In this document: positions 9,555-18,746 of the stretch, one piece after another
Position numbering within the stretch: the first letter of the stretch is position 1
Layout of the letters: every line of letters begins with the position of its first letter
Origin: Bacteroidetes bacterium OLB9
GTDB taxonomy: Bacteria; Bacteroidota; Bacteroidia; Chitinophagales; Saprospiraceae
Length of the DNA stretch: 64,000 bases
NCBI GenBank assembly: GCA_001567255.1
Contig: LNBW01000006.1
Span: 1-64,000, forward strand
Direction: 5' to 3'
Position numbers and translations under genes: made by a program
The notes under the pieces: generated by a model
What the model saw: the letters and a program-made list of their open reading frames with translations, nothing else
Told to the model about the DNA's origin: nothing
Database searches by the model: none

Positions 9555-9580
9555 TATCAGACCTATTGTGTAGGCTGATA
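9555..9580. repeat. Small hairpin after the OmpA-fusion gene
   Basis: TATCAG-A-CCTA pairs with TAGGCTGATA (one bulged A, 5-base loop). It sits 8 bases after the stop codon and lacks a T run. It may be part of a transcript-end structure together with the larger palindrome next to it. Confidence 0.5.
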
Positions 9581-9588
9581 AGTTAGTA

Positions 9589-9714
9589 TGTGTATAGTTT
9601 TCAGAGTTACAGCTCCTTGAAAAGCCCGTATTACACATTTGATTTTGAAATACATTTTCAAATGGGTAATATTTGCTAAGGAGATTTTGCATCGGACTTT
9701 GGAAACTATACACA
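9589..9714. repeat. 126-bp imperfect palindrome between convergent genes
   Basis: TGTGTATAGTTTTC (9589-9602) is mirrored by GGAAACTATACACA (9701-9714). Further paired blocks lie inside (ATTACACATTTGA against TCAAATGGGTAAT, CTCCTT against AAGGAG). The centre is near 9651 within TGAAATACATTTTCA. It lies between a + strand gene and a - strand gene. It could be a bidirectional transcription end or a small MITE-like foldback element. The tiny reading frames inside it do not look coding. Confidence 0.6.
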
Positions 9715-9815
9715 TTTTTTTATTTGGTTTTAACAACAACCTGACCTCCATAACTAACGGATAGAGAGAAATTTGTCACTTTCCGATTCTTTGTTGAGTA
9801 TATTGAAGAACGACT

Positions 9816-10694
9816 TTAGTTTCTTTTGAAACGACTTATGATAGATGCTATAAAATGAACGATTAGGTACAAGACCAAGCCTATAACAAAGCTGATCAGC
9901 ATGCCTTTTAGAGTACTATTGAGTTCGGGCAATAAATTGTGGAAGTAGGAAATGTGATGTTCGAAAATACCTCCTGATACCATCAGCAAGGCAATGGTAC
10001 CAATTACAGCTAATGATTTAATAATCCAAGGTAGTATATTTATCAAAAAAGTGCCTATCTTGGCTAGGTAACTACCTTTGAGGGATTTACGTATCAGCAT
10101 TAATCCTACGTCGTCCAATCTTACTATTAACGCCACTATACCATAAACACCCACAGTAGCAATTAATGCTACCACAGACACGGTTAAAATTTGAGTTAAT
10201 AATGGATGATTGGTCACCGTACTGTAGGCTATAATCACGATCTCTATGGAAAGTATAAAATCTGTTATAATAGCATCTTTTATTTTTTTTGCTTCTTCGT
10301 CTTGATCATCGGTTTTGATAGAAGTATATAAAGCCTTGTCCACTTCGGTATCTTTATTTTTGGATTTAAAATAATCAAGGATTTTATGCACTGCTTCATA
10401 AGAAAGATAAAATCCACCAATGACAAGCAAATATATAAGTGCTTGAGACCAGTAATAGCTCAATATAAAAGTGATAGGTAAAATTATGGCTTTATTCATC
10501 AAAGAACCCTTTGTGATGGCCCATAATACCGGTATTTCTCTGGAAGATCCAAATCCTGTTGCGTTTTCGGCATTAACAGCTAGATCATCTCCAAGTATGC
10601 TTGCAGTATTTTTTGTAGCAACTTTGCTCATCGTAGCCACATCATCCATCAATGCCGAAATATCATCTAGTATCGCAAAAAATCCTGATGCCAT
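9816..10694 (-). CDS. DUF808-family inner-membrane protein
   Basis: 292 residues. The start MASGFFAILDDISALMDDVA and the following KVATKNTASILGDDLAVNA are characteristic of the DUF808 (YedI-like) family. About seven hydrophobic segments follow, e.g. near 72-105, 140-165, 172-195, 215-245 and 265-290. Family function is unknown. Length is a little under typical (about 300-330) but both ends look complete. The gene converges with the OmpA-fusion gene and diverges from the respiratory block. Confidence 0.85.
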   Translation of the reverse strand: MASGFFAILDDISALMDDVATMSKVATKNTASILGDDLAVNAENATGFGSSREIPVLWAITKGSLMNKAIILPITFILSYYWSQALIYLLVIGGFYLSYEAVHKILDYFKSKNKDTEVDKALYTSIKTDDQDEEAKKIKDAIITDFILSIEIVIIAYSTVTNHPLLTQILTVSVVALIATVGVYGIVALIVRLDDVGLMLIRKSLKGSYLAKIGTFLINILPWIIKSLAVIGTIALLMVSGGIFEHHISYFHNLLPELNSTLKGMLISFVIGLVLYLIVHFIASIISRFKRN

Positions 10695-10716
10695 GTGTAA
10701 AAAAATTTAACTGCCG

Positions 10717-10724
10717 CAAATTTA
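10717..10724 (-). promoter_or_regulatory. -7 box (TAAATTTG) for the DUF808 gene
   Basis: On the minus strand TAAATTTG matches TAnnTTTG, 22 bases upstream of the DUF808 start codon. No TTG at the right distance was found, so only half the promoter is supported. Confidence 0.3.
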
Positions 10725-11183
10725 TAATTAAATCGCCTTTGACTATCTTTTTTTTTTGATATTCTCACGATTCCAATCGATTAACATAGCTATTTATCTC
10801 ACTGAAAATAATATCTATTAATGTCTGATATTAAACAAATATCAGAGAAACGCTATAAAATGCTTTTTATTTATGAAGTGCCATATTCTGCCACAAAATA
10901 ATTGAAACTAATATGCAAGTTCTCATCTGAAATTTGATGATTTTAATCACCTTTTCATTTTCATTAATCTTATAAGAGATAATTATACCACTTATATTTA
11001 AACTATAAATTTAAGATAATCTTAACATAATATTAAGATTAACAGAGTGTTATGGAAAAACATGAATTGCTGATAATAATTTGTATGCATAAATTCATAA
11101 TTTGTGTCATAAAAATAATTGATAAAGGCTGTATTGTTTTTAATTTAGATTATTTCTAAATAAAATTAAAAACAATTTTTTAA

Positions 11184-11214
11184 TTGGGATTCAAATTTCT
11201 GTGCTTTACATTTG
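11184..11214 (+). promoter_or_regulatory. Promoter of the act/cox operon
   Basis: TTG (11184-11186), a 20-base spacer, and TACATTTG (11207-11214) match the Bacteroidota primary-sigma consensus TTG-N19/21-TAnnTTTG. A start of transcription near 11220 would give a leader of about 60 bases before the actA ATG at 11279. Confidence 0.55.
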
Positions 11215-11278
11215 TGGATAAATTTAATTTTACATTTTTATTACAATTGCTCTTTTTTGAGTTCAAATTAATAAATAT

Positions 11279-12694
11279 ATGCCAATGATGATTTACAAGC
11301 ATCTAAGAATCAATTTGATAGGATTTCTGGTAGTATTATTTACTGCTTTTTCGGCAAGTGCCCAGGTTTCTGCAGATGCAGGGAAGACTTTGTTCAAAAA
11401 TTATTGTGCGTCGTGTCACAATAAAGATATGAGAAGTGCGGCTACTGGTCCTGCCTTGGGGGGCGTTCAAGCGTTTTGGGGTGATGATGTTGCACTTTAT
11501 TCATGGATTCGCAATTCTCAGGAATTGATTAAAAAAGGACATCCTAAAGCTGTTGAAATATGGAATCAGTACAAACCGACCATTATGACAGCCTTTCCTG
11601 ATTTGACTGATGATGAGATTGGGAGTTTGCTGGCATATATTAATGGAGTGTATGATGGAACATACGGAGCTAAACCGGTAGCTGCCGGTACGGCTGCAAC
11701 GGATGAAGCTCCTAAAGAAAAAAGCAGTTTTCCTATTTATGTAGCTATCGCCGTAGTTTTGGCTATTCTTGCCTTGCTGCTTGCTAAGATTATTTCAAAT
11801 TTAAATGTTCTGGCAGAAGCTAAAGAGGGAAAAGATGCTAAAGCTAAGACATTATCACAAATCCTCACTTCTAAGTCTGTAATATCCTTTTTGATTTTTG
11901 CAGGTATTATTTTAGGCGCTTATACCACAGTACATAAGTCAGTTGAATTAGGCCGTCAAGAAGGATACGCACCTGAGCAGCCTATTAAATTTTCTCATGC
12001 CACTCACGCTGGGGTAAACAAAATTGATTGTCAGTATTGTCATGATTCTGCCCGTAGGTCTAAGCATTCATCTATTCCTAGTACTAACACTTGTATGAAT
12101 TGCCATGCTGCTATTAAGAATGGTAGTAAATATGGAACTGCTGAAATTACCAAAATTTATGCTTCTATTGGTTATGATCCAATTAATAATAAGTATATAG
12201 AAAATTATGATGAAATGTCTGAAGACGACATTCGTGCATTATATACTAAATGGATTGGTGATGAGTATAAGAGAGAGAAAGAACTTGCTGACCTGGACGA
12301 AGAAGGCGATAAGCAGGTAGCAGTGCAGTGGGCTAACATCAAGAAGTCTCTGACCAATCCAAATAAGAGTAAGATTCAGGGACCTATCGAATGGATTAGA
12401 ATTCATTCATTACCTGATCATGTATATTTTAATCATTCTCAACACGTTACAGTCGGAAAACTTGAATGTCAGACATGTCACGGTCCCGTAGAGAAAATGG
12501 AAGTATTGACTCAGATGTCTCCGCTATCTATGGGATGGTGTGTCAACTGCCATCGACAAACAGAAGTGAAATTTAATGATAACGATTATTATAAATCTTA
12601 TAAGCGATTTCATGAGGAGTTGGCATCTGGCAAGAGAGATAAAGTTACTGTAGAGGATATTGGTGGTATTGAGTGTCAGAAATGTCACTATTAA
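11279..12694 (+). CDS. actA: Alternative complex III subunit ActA, multihaem cytochrome c
   Basis: 471 residues with a signal peptide (about 1-29, ending SASAQ). Six CxxCH haem motifs are present: CASCH near 44, then after two membrane helices (about 154-178 and 199-218) CQYCH near 250, CMNCH near 271, CQTCH near 397, CVNCH near 420 and CQKCH six residues from the C-terminus. The distal five are the usual pentahaem ActA. The N-terminal monohaem cytochrome c domain is fused in front. ActA passes electrons from the quinol-oxidising core to the terminal oxidase on the periplasmic side. It is the first gene of the act block; ATGs also occur at codons 3 and 4. Confidence 0.92.
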   Translation: MPMMIYKHLRINLIGFLVVLFTAFSASAQVSADAGKTLFKNYCASCHNKDMRSAATGPALGGVQAFWGDDVALYSWIRNSQELIKKGHPKAVEIWNQYKPTIMTAFPDLTDDEIGSLLAYINGVYDGTYGAKPVAAGTAATDEAPKEKSSFPIYVAIAVVLAILALLLAKIISNLNVLAEAKEGKDAKAKTLSQILTSKSVISFLIFAGIILGAYTTVHKSVELGRQEGYAPEQPIKFSHATHAGVNKIDCQYCHDSARRSKHSSIPSTNTCMNCHAAIKNGSKYGTAEITKIYASIGYDPINNKYIENYDEMSEDDIRALYTKWIGDEYKREKELADLDEEGDKQVAVQWANIKKSLTNPNKSKIQGPIEWIRIHSLPDHVYFNHSQHVTVGKLECQTCHGPVEKMEVLTQMSPLSMGWCVNCHRQTEVKFNDNDYYKSYKRFHEELASGKRDKVTVEDIGGIECQKCHY

Positions 12695-12742
12695 TTATAA
12701 GGCAAAAGATTCTAATAAAAGTATTAATTTTAATATATATAA

Positions 12743-15700
12743 ATGAAAAAGCAAATAGATAATATTTGGATTGGTCAGCAAGATTTGACTAATGATGAAG
12801 AATTTATCAATTCAGCAGGCAAGGAATTTGCACAAGATCAGGTTGAGTATTATGATATGCCAGCACACCTTTCTGGAAACAGAAGAGATTTTCTTAAATT
12901 TTTAGGTTTTGGACTTGGAGCGGCTACTATTGCTGCAGGATGTGATATCCCTGTCAAAAGAGCGATCCCTTACGTAGTCAAGCCTGAAGAAATTGTACCA
13001 GGTGTGGCTAATTACTATGCTTCTGTTTATGTAAATGGTGGCGATTATTGTCCGGTTCTGGTAAAGACTCGTGAAGGAAGGCCTATTAAAATTGAAGGCA
13101 ATGACATGTCTTCTATCACAAATGGAGGTACTTCAGCCAGAGCTCAAGCCTCTGTATTAAGCCTATATGATACCAATAGATTCACTGGGCCTAAGGAAAA
13201 AGATGGTGCAAGTTGGGTGGAGTCCACTTGGGAGAAGCTAGATGGTCTCATCAGAGCAAAACTCAATGGAGCTAAGGCCATTAGAGTAGTAACTAATACT
13301 ATTATGAGCCCAACAGCTAAAAAAGCACTGGAAGAGTTCACTACCAAATATACCAATGCTAAGGTTGTAACCTATGACCCGGTTTCATCTTCTGCATTAC
13401 TTGATGCTAATCAGAAAAACTTCGGAATCAGGGCTATTCCTTCCTATAAATTTGATATGGCTGAGGTTATTGTCAGTTTTGATGCAGATTTTCTTGGTAC
13501 ATGGATTTCTCCAGTAGAATATGCTGCCGCTTATGCTAAAGGGCGTAAAATTACAAATGCTGAACAACCTAAGATGTCTCGTCATATCCAGGTGGAAAAC
13601 CATATGTCGCTGACTGGATCAAATGCTGATAACAGAATTCTAGTCAAACCATCTGAACAGGGAGTAGCAATCGCTCATTTATATAATGAAATTGCAGGAG
13701 GAGGAATGTCCACCTCTGGTTTAAATGACAGAGCTAAACAAAATCTGTCAAAAGTCGCTAAAGAGTTAAAAGCAGCTGCAGGTAAGTCAATTGTAGTCAG
13801 TGCTTCAAATAATGTCAATGAACAACTGATGATTAATGCCATCAATAATGCACTTGGGAACTTTGGAACTACAATAGACTGGTCAAAGCCATCCTATCAG
13901 AGACAAGGCAATGATGCAGATTTGAAAACCTTTGCAACCGATCTGAAAGCAGGAAATGTGGATTTTGTCATTTTCTGGGGTGCTAACCCTGTTTATGATT
14001 CAGCTTATGGTACGGATATAGCTGCATCACTTTCAAAGGCAAAGACAAGTATTTCAATGGCTCTGACAAATGATGATACAACAGATCTTTGTACAATTGT
14101 CACTCCAACAACCCACTACCTTGAGTCATGGGGTGATGTGGAAGCAAAAAAAGGAAGTTTCAATATTATCCAACCAACCATATCTCCATTGTTTGATGTG
14201 AGAGAAGCCGAACTTTCCTTCTTAATTTGGGCAAATAGTGAAGGCATTGATAAGACCAAAGACCAGCCTTATTATGAATACTTAAAGGAAAACTGGAAAA
14301 ATACTGTATTTAAATCTCAAAGTGAGTTCGGCTCATTCCAAGGTTTCTGGGACAGCACGGTTCATGATGGCGTTTTTGAAGCCAGTGTTTCTTCAGGACC
14401 AGCGTATAGTTCTGCTGAAATAGGCAGTAATATTACAAAGCCTGCAACTTCTGAACTTGAAATTTCATTTTTTGAAACGGTTCATATGGGTAATGGCCAG
14501 TTTGCCGGAAATCCATGGCTGATGGAAATGGCAGATCCGGTGGCCAGGACAGTTTGGGGCAACTATCTAGCTGTTCCTGTCAATTTTGATGGAGTAAGAA
14601 CAATGGTAGGATTGAATGACCTCAAAGATGGTGACCTCGTAGAGTTGACCATTGGTGATATGAAAGTTGTACTTCCTGTGATTCAGCAGTTTGGCCAGAT
14701 GCCTGGTACTGTTGCACTGGCTTTAGGTTATGGTCGTAAAATGGCTGGTAATACAGGTTCAAATGTAGGTGTCAACGTTAATGGCAGTCTGACAATGGGT
14801 GCTGACGGTCCTCAGTATTTCAATACAAATGTGAGTGTATCCGGCAAGGTTGGTAAAGAGAAAGACTTTTCTTGTGTTCAGTACCATCACACTATTGGAG
14901 TTAGAGGTATTGATGCCGAAACGAATAAGGAGATCAATGTAGATGAATCTGCATTGGTATTTTTCGATTATTTTACCGGTGTGAAAGGCTTCCAGGGCGC
15001 TCTTACAGACAGATCAGTTATTTATACGTCTAATGTCAAAGATCTGAAAAACAGTATTGAGCACCTCCATGAGAAAAGAAAGGAAGCGCAACATTTGAAT
15101 GAGCAGCAAATATATAGAGGTTATGATCATCTCTATACCCTGGGTCATCACTGGGGTATGCATGTGGATCTCAATGCATGTATAGGATGTGGAGCATGTA
15201 CGGTAGCTTGTATGTCTGAAAACAACGTTCCTGTTGTCGGTAAGCACGAAGTTTCAATTCATCACGAAATGACCTGGCTAAGAATAGACAGATATTATTA
15301 TGGTGATGTTGAAAATCCAAATACAGTTTATCAACCGATGATGTGTCAGCATTGTGATAATGCTCCATGTGAAAACGTCTGTCCGGTCAATGCTACGAAC
15401 CACTCTTCTGAAGGTTTGAACCAGATGGCATATAATAGATGTATAGGTACCAGATATTGTGCTAACAACTGTCCATACAAAGTAAGAAGATTTAATTGGC
15501 TAGATTATACTAAAGCAGACCTTTGGCCGATCAACCAACCTAGACTTCAAGAAGAATCGATTCCTTTTGGAGCTGATAACTTGACCAGAATGGTGTTGAA
15601 TCCAGACGTTACTGTGAGATCAAGAGGTGTAATCGAGAAGTGTAGTTTCTGTGTTCAGCGAATTCAGGAAGGTAAACTGACAGCTAAGATAGAAGGAAGA

Positions 15701-15910
15701 CCATTGATTGATCGTGATGTTCGTACAGCATGTCAGACTGCCTGTCCTACAGGTGCCATCACATTTGGAGACTTAAATAATAAAGAAGGTGATTTGAACG
15801 CCAGAATGGAGTCACCACTTAACTATATTGTGCTTGAAGAAACAAACGTAAGGTCAACTGTTACCTACACCATGAAGGTGAATAACAGAGATCAGTCATT
15901 TGATGCATAA
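12743..15910 (+). CDS. actB: Alternative complex III subunit ActB, iron-sulfur/molybdopterin-like
   Basis: 1,055 residues. A twin-arginine signal (NRRDFLKFLGFG, RR at 47-48) with a Cys at 67 marks Tat export. The middle (about 75-730) is a molybdopterin-oxidoreductase-like fold that in ACIII carries no cofactor. The C-terminal part is a ferredoxin-like domain with cysteine clusters near 812 (CIGCGACTVAC), 867 (CQHCDNAPCENVCP), 899 (CIGTRYCANNCPYK), 966 (CSFC) and 996 (CQTACPTGA). The third cluster, CIGTRYC, is the form seen in ActB and PsrB relatives. These form a [3Fe-4S]/[4Fe-4S] wire from the quinol site of ActC to the ActA haems. Confidence 0.93.
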   Translation: MKKQIDNIWIGQQDLTNDEEFINSAGKEFAQDQVEYYDMPAHLSGNRRDFLKFLGFGLGAATIAAGCDIPVKRAIPYVVKPEEIVPGVANYYASVYVNGGDYCPVLVKTREGRPIKIEGNDMSSITNGGTSARAQASVLSLYDTNRFTGPKEKDGASWVESTWEKLDGLIRAKLNGAKAIRVVTNTIMSPTAKKALEEFTTKYTNAKVVTYDPVSSSALLDANQKNFGIRAIPSYKFDMAEVIVSFDADFLGTWISPVEYAAAYAKGRKITNAEQPKMSRHIQVENHMSLTGSNADNRILVKPSEQGVAIAHLYNEIAGGGMSTSGLNDRAKQNLSKVAKELKAAAGKSIVVSASNNVNEQLMINAINNALGNFGTTIDWSKPSYQRQGNDADLKTFATDLKAGNVDFVIFWGANPVYDSAYGTDIAASLSKAKTSISMALTNDDTTDLCTIVTPTTHYLESWGDVEAKKGSFNIIQPTISPLFDVREAELSFLIWANSEGIDKTKDQPYYEYLKENWKNTVFKSQSEFGSFQGFWDSTVHDGVFEASVSSGPAYSSAEIGSNITKPATSELEISFFETVHMGNGQFAGNPWLMEMADPVARTVWGNYLAVPVNFDGVRTMVGLNDLKDGDLVELTIGDMKVVLPVIQQFGQMPGTVALALGYGRKMAGNTGSNVGVNVNGSLTMGADGPQYFNTNVSVSGKVGKEKDFSCVQYHHTIGVRGIDAETNKEINVDESALVFFDYFTGVKGFQGALTDRSVIYTSNVKDLKNSIEHLHEKRKEAQHLNEQQIYRGYDHLYTLGHHWGMHVDLNACIGCGACTVACMSENNVPVVGKHEVSIHHEMTWLRIDRYYYGDVENPNTVYQPMMCQHCDNAPCENVCPVNATNHSSEGLNQMAYNRCIGTRYCANNCPYKVRRFNWLDYTKADLWPINQPRLQEESIPFGADNLTRMVLNPDVTVRSRGVIEKCSFCVQRIQEGKLTAKIEGRPLIDRDVRTACQTACPTGAITFGDLNNKEGDLNARMESPLNYIVLEETNVRSTVTYTMKVNNRDQSFDA

Positions 15911-15952
15911 ATTTTAATTCATAAATTAAACAAAACATTCAAAATATAGACA

Positions 15953-17359
15953 ATGAGTGCTGTTGTAAGTCGAATTAGAGAGCCCCTCATAACGGGAAAT
16001 AAAACTTATCACCAGATAACAGAAGACCTGGTATCACCTACTGAAAAGACACCCACAAAAGAGTGGGTCATAGGTTTTATCATTGCGGTATCCGTTTTAA
16101 CTTTCGGTGTATTCTGTATTATCTGGACCATCTGGGTAGGAATCGGGGCTTGGCACCTGAACAGAACTATCAACTGGGGATGGGATATTACTAACTTTGT
16201 TTGGTGGATCGGTATAGGCCACGCAGGAACATTGATATCTGCTATCTTATTATTGTTCAGACAAAAATGGCGTACAGGTGTAAACCGTGCAGCTGAGGCG
16301 ATGACCATTTTTGCGGTATTATGTGCCTTTTTATTCCCAATTATCCACATGGGTAGAGTTTGGCTGGCCTTTTTTATCATGCCATACCCAAATACACGTG
16401 GTCCATTATGGCCTAACTTTAACTCTCCATTGCTTTGGGACGTTTTTGCAATATCTACATACTTTACTGTTTCTGTGTTGTTCTGGTACACAGGACTTGT
16501 ACCTGACTTTGCTACTGTGAGAGATAGAGCTAAAGGATTAAGGCGTAAAATTTACAACGTACTTTCATTTGGATGGACTGGATCTGCAAAACACTGGCAA
16601 AGATGGGAATCGCTCTCATTAGTGCTTGCAGGTATTGCGACGCCACTTGTTCTATCAGTACATACCATCGTAAGTTTTGACTTTGCGACTTCTGTGATTC
16701 CAGGATGGCATACGACCATTTTCCCTCCTTACTTCGTTGCGGGAGCGATATTCTCGGGTTTTGCTATGGTATTGACTTTGATGATTATCACAAGAAAGCT
16801 ATTACACCTTGAAGACTATATCACCATTGAACATATAGAATCCATGAATAAGGTGATTTTGTTGACAGGTACCATGGTAGGTATTGCTTACCTGACAGAG
16901 TTGTTTATTGCTTGGTACTCTGGATACGTTTATGAGCAATTTGCCTTTTTCAATAGAGCACTTGGGCCTTACTGGTGGTCTTATTTTGGTATGATGTTTT
17001 GTAATGTAGTGTCTCCACAGTTTTTCTGGAAAAAATCATGGAGGCGAAATATTACGCTTACCTTCTTCTTGTCCATTGTAGTTAACATCGGTATGTGGTT
17101 TGAACGCTTTGTAATCATTGCTACTTCACTAGCTCGGGATTATCTTCCTTCAAGCTGGAGTCTTTATTCTCCTAGCTGGGTAGAAATAGGAATTTATGTT
17201 GGTACATTTGGATTGTTCTTTACCTTGTATTTGATTTTCGTAAGAGTGGCGCCAGTAATTGCAATAGCAGAGATCAAGCACATTTTGAAAACAGGTGGAG
17301 ACCAGTATGTGGGTGAAAATGCACCACATCATCATCATCATAGTGAATCACATTCTTAA
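15953..17359 (+). CDS. actC: Alternative complex III subunit ActC (NrfD-like quinol-binding)
   Basis: 468 residues, about ten membrane helices, NrfD/PsrC family. The ActC signatures EPLITGNKTYHQITEDLV at the N-terminus and GWDITNFVWWIGIGHAGTLI near 78-97 are clear. ActC is the quinol-oxidising membrane subunit next to ActB. The C-terminus carries a natural run of five histidines (GENAPHHHHHSESHS), absent from the conserved core; it may bind metal. It sits 42 bases after actB in the same operon. Confidence 0.95.
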   Translation: MSAVVSRIREPLITGNKTYHQITEDLVSPTEKTPTKEWVIGFIIAVSVLTFGVFCIIWTIWVGIGAWHLNRTINWGWDITNFVWWIGIGHAGTLISAILLLFRQKWRTGVNRAAEAMTIFAVLCAFLFPIIHMGRVWLAFFIMPYPNTRGPLWPNFNSPLLWDVFAISTYFTVSVLFWYTGLVPDFATVRDRAKGLRRKIYNVLSFGWTGSAKHWQRWESLSLVLAGIATPLVLSVHTIVSFDFATSVIPGWHTTIFPPYFVAGAIFSGFAMVLTLMIITRKLLHLEDYITIEHIESMNKVILLTGTMVGIAYLTELFIAWYSGYVYEQFAFFNRALGPYWWSYFGMMFCNVVSPQFFWKKSWRRNITLTFFLSIVVNIGMWFERFVIIATSLARDYLPSSWSLYSPSWVEIGIYVGTFGLFFTLYLIFVRVAPVIAIAEIKHILKTGGDQYVGENAPHHHHHSESHS

Positions 17360-17386
17360 AATTTTAAAAATTTAAACCATTAGACA

Positions 17387-17911
17387 ATGGCGAATATTAA
17401 AGAAAGAGAAGTAATTTACGGCTTGTACAATGACGAAGAGGATTTACTTCGTGCAGTAAAAAGTGCAAGACAAGATCATATGGAAATTTATGATGTTTTT
17501 ACACCATTTCCTGTTCATGGGCTTGATCCGGCAATGGGGCTTGAAGAGTCACGATTACACATAGCGGGCTTTATTTTTGGTACGATAGGGGCATTAACCG
17601 CTTTTCTTGGGATGACTTGGGTTTTTGTAAAAGATTGGCCAAATATATTTGGAGGTAAGCCTTACTGGTCAGTACCTGCATTCATACCTATTACATTTGA
17701 AATGACTGTGTTATTTGCAGCTGTGGGTATGACGGTGTCCTTTTATATCATTAATGGACAAGGGCCGGGTGTTGTAAATAAAACTCTGGATGACCGAATT
17801 ACAGACGATAAGTTTTGTATAGCATTCGATAAAGCAGATGTGGATGCAGATAGAGCAGAAGCATTTTTCAAGAATACTGGTGCAGTAGAAATTAATTCTA
17901 AAACTATTTAA
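17387..17911 (+). CDS. actD: Alternative complex III subunit ActD (DUF3341)
   Basis: 174 residues. A cytoplasmic N-terminal domain (IYGLYNDEEDLLRAVKSAR, PFPVHGLDPAMGL) precedes two membrane helices at about 63-86 and 103-124. This is the DUF3341 pattern of ActD, a structural membrane subunit without cofactor. Length is normal. It is located between actC and actE, as in other ACIII operons. Confidence 0.92.
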   Translation: MANIKEREVIYGLYNDEEDLLRAVKSARQDHMEIYDVFTPFPVHGLDPAMGLEESRLHIAGFIFGTIGALTAFLGMTWVFVKDWPNIFGGKPYWSVPAFIPITFEMTVLFAAVGMTVSFYIINGQGPGVVNKTLDDRITDDKFCIAFDKADVDADRAEAFFKNTGAVEINSKTI

Positions 17912-17922
17912 GTCAAGTTATA

Positions 17923-18687
17923 ATGAAGATTGATTTGAAATTAAGTGGAATATTAATGGTATTTGGAGCCATAATAATGACTTCGTGCCAGTCGGCGTCT
18001 GGTAACAAAACCGGAAGCGAGTATATGCCTGATATGGCACATTCTGTGGCATATGAGGCAAATTTATTTACTTATTATAAATATAACAGATGGGGGACAG
18101 CTGATGAGTTACACGCAATGTCTCAACCTAGGCTACCGGTAGAGGGCACTATTCCTAGAGGTTATGCTGGACACATTGATAATGGCAGAGGAGTATCCTA
18201 TAGAATGAATGGTTTTGTACCCTATTATTATGGAGATACAGAAGAAGAAAGAGAGCGTGCAATCAGAGAGATCGTTAATAATCCGTTTCCTATTACAAAA
18301 AAAGGACTGGAGAGAGGCAAAAAGCTATATGATATCCAGTGTGGAATATGTCACGGAGAGAAAGGGGATGGTAGTGGATATTTAGTGAGAGATGATGGAG
18401 GTAAGTATCCTGTTCAGCCTGCTAACTTCTTACTGGATGACTTTGTAGCATCTTCTAATGGTAGATATTATCATGCCATCATGCATGGTAAAAACTTGAT
18501 GGGAAGATATGACGATAAGTTATCTTATGAAGAAAGATGGGAGGTTATTCATTATATACGATCTTTGCAGGCATCAAGTAAAGGTTTAGAGTATAACGAA
18601 AATACGAATACTTTCAACACCACGGATACACCTTACAGTGTTTGGGCGGCTAAAAATGTAGAGAAAACAGCAGAGTCGGCTGAATAG
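17923..18687 (+). CDS. actE: Alternative complex III subunit ActE, lipoprotein cytochrome c
   Basis: 254 residues. A lipoprotein signal ends at Cys22 (AIIMTSC), so the mature protein is lipid-anchored in the periplasm. One haem motif CGICH lies near 140, followed by an axial-Met region (HGKNLMGRYDDKLS). The conserved ActE stretch SQPRLPVEGTIPRGYAG is near 66-82. It provides a monohaem electron carrier in ACIII and may deliver electrons to CoxB. It lies 11 bases after actD. Confidence 0.93.
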   Translation: MKIDLKLSGILMVFGAIIMTSCQSASGNKTGSEYMPDMAHSVAYEANLFTYYKYNRWGTADELHAMSQPRLPVEGTIPRGYAGHIDNGRGVSYRMNGFVPYYYGDTEEERERAIREIVNNPFPITKKGLERGKKLYDIQCGICHGEKGDGSGYLVRDDGGKYPVQPANFLLDDFVASSNGRYYHAIMHGKNLMGRYDDKLSYEERWEVIHYIRSLQASSKGLEYNENTNTFNTTDTPYSVWAAKNVEKTAESAE

Positions 18688-18746
18688 TGAACGGAGCTAA
18701 GGATTTTATGGTCATTTATTAAAAACGAAAAAGAAATTAAAGAAAT

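Larger units (their letters stand above)
10695..11278. other. 584-bp AT-rich divergent intergenic region
   Basis: No coding sequence seen. It separates the DUF808 gene from the actA promoter. The stretch 10780-11160 is very AT-rich, with runs of A and T and no clear repeat; it probably holds regulatory DNA for the respiratory block. A TAnnTTTG box facing the DUF808 gene and one facing actA are listed separately. Confidence 0.5.

Noticed and set aside
9507..9751. Two small minus-strand ORFs in the palindrome
   Set aside because: They exist because the foldback sequence lacks stops; low-complexity, overlapping each other and no family features.
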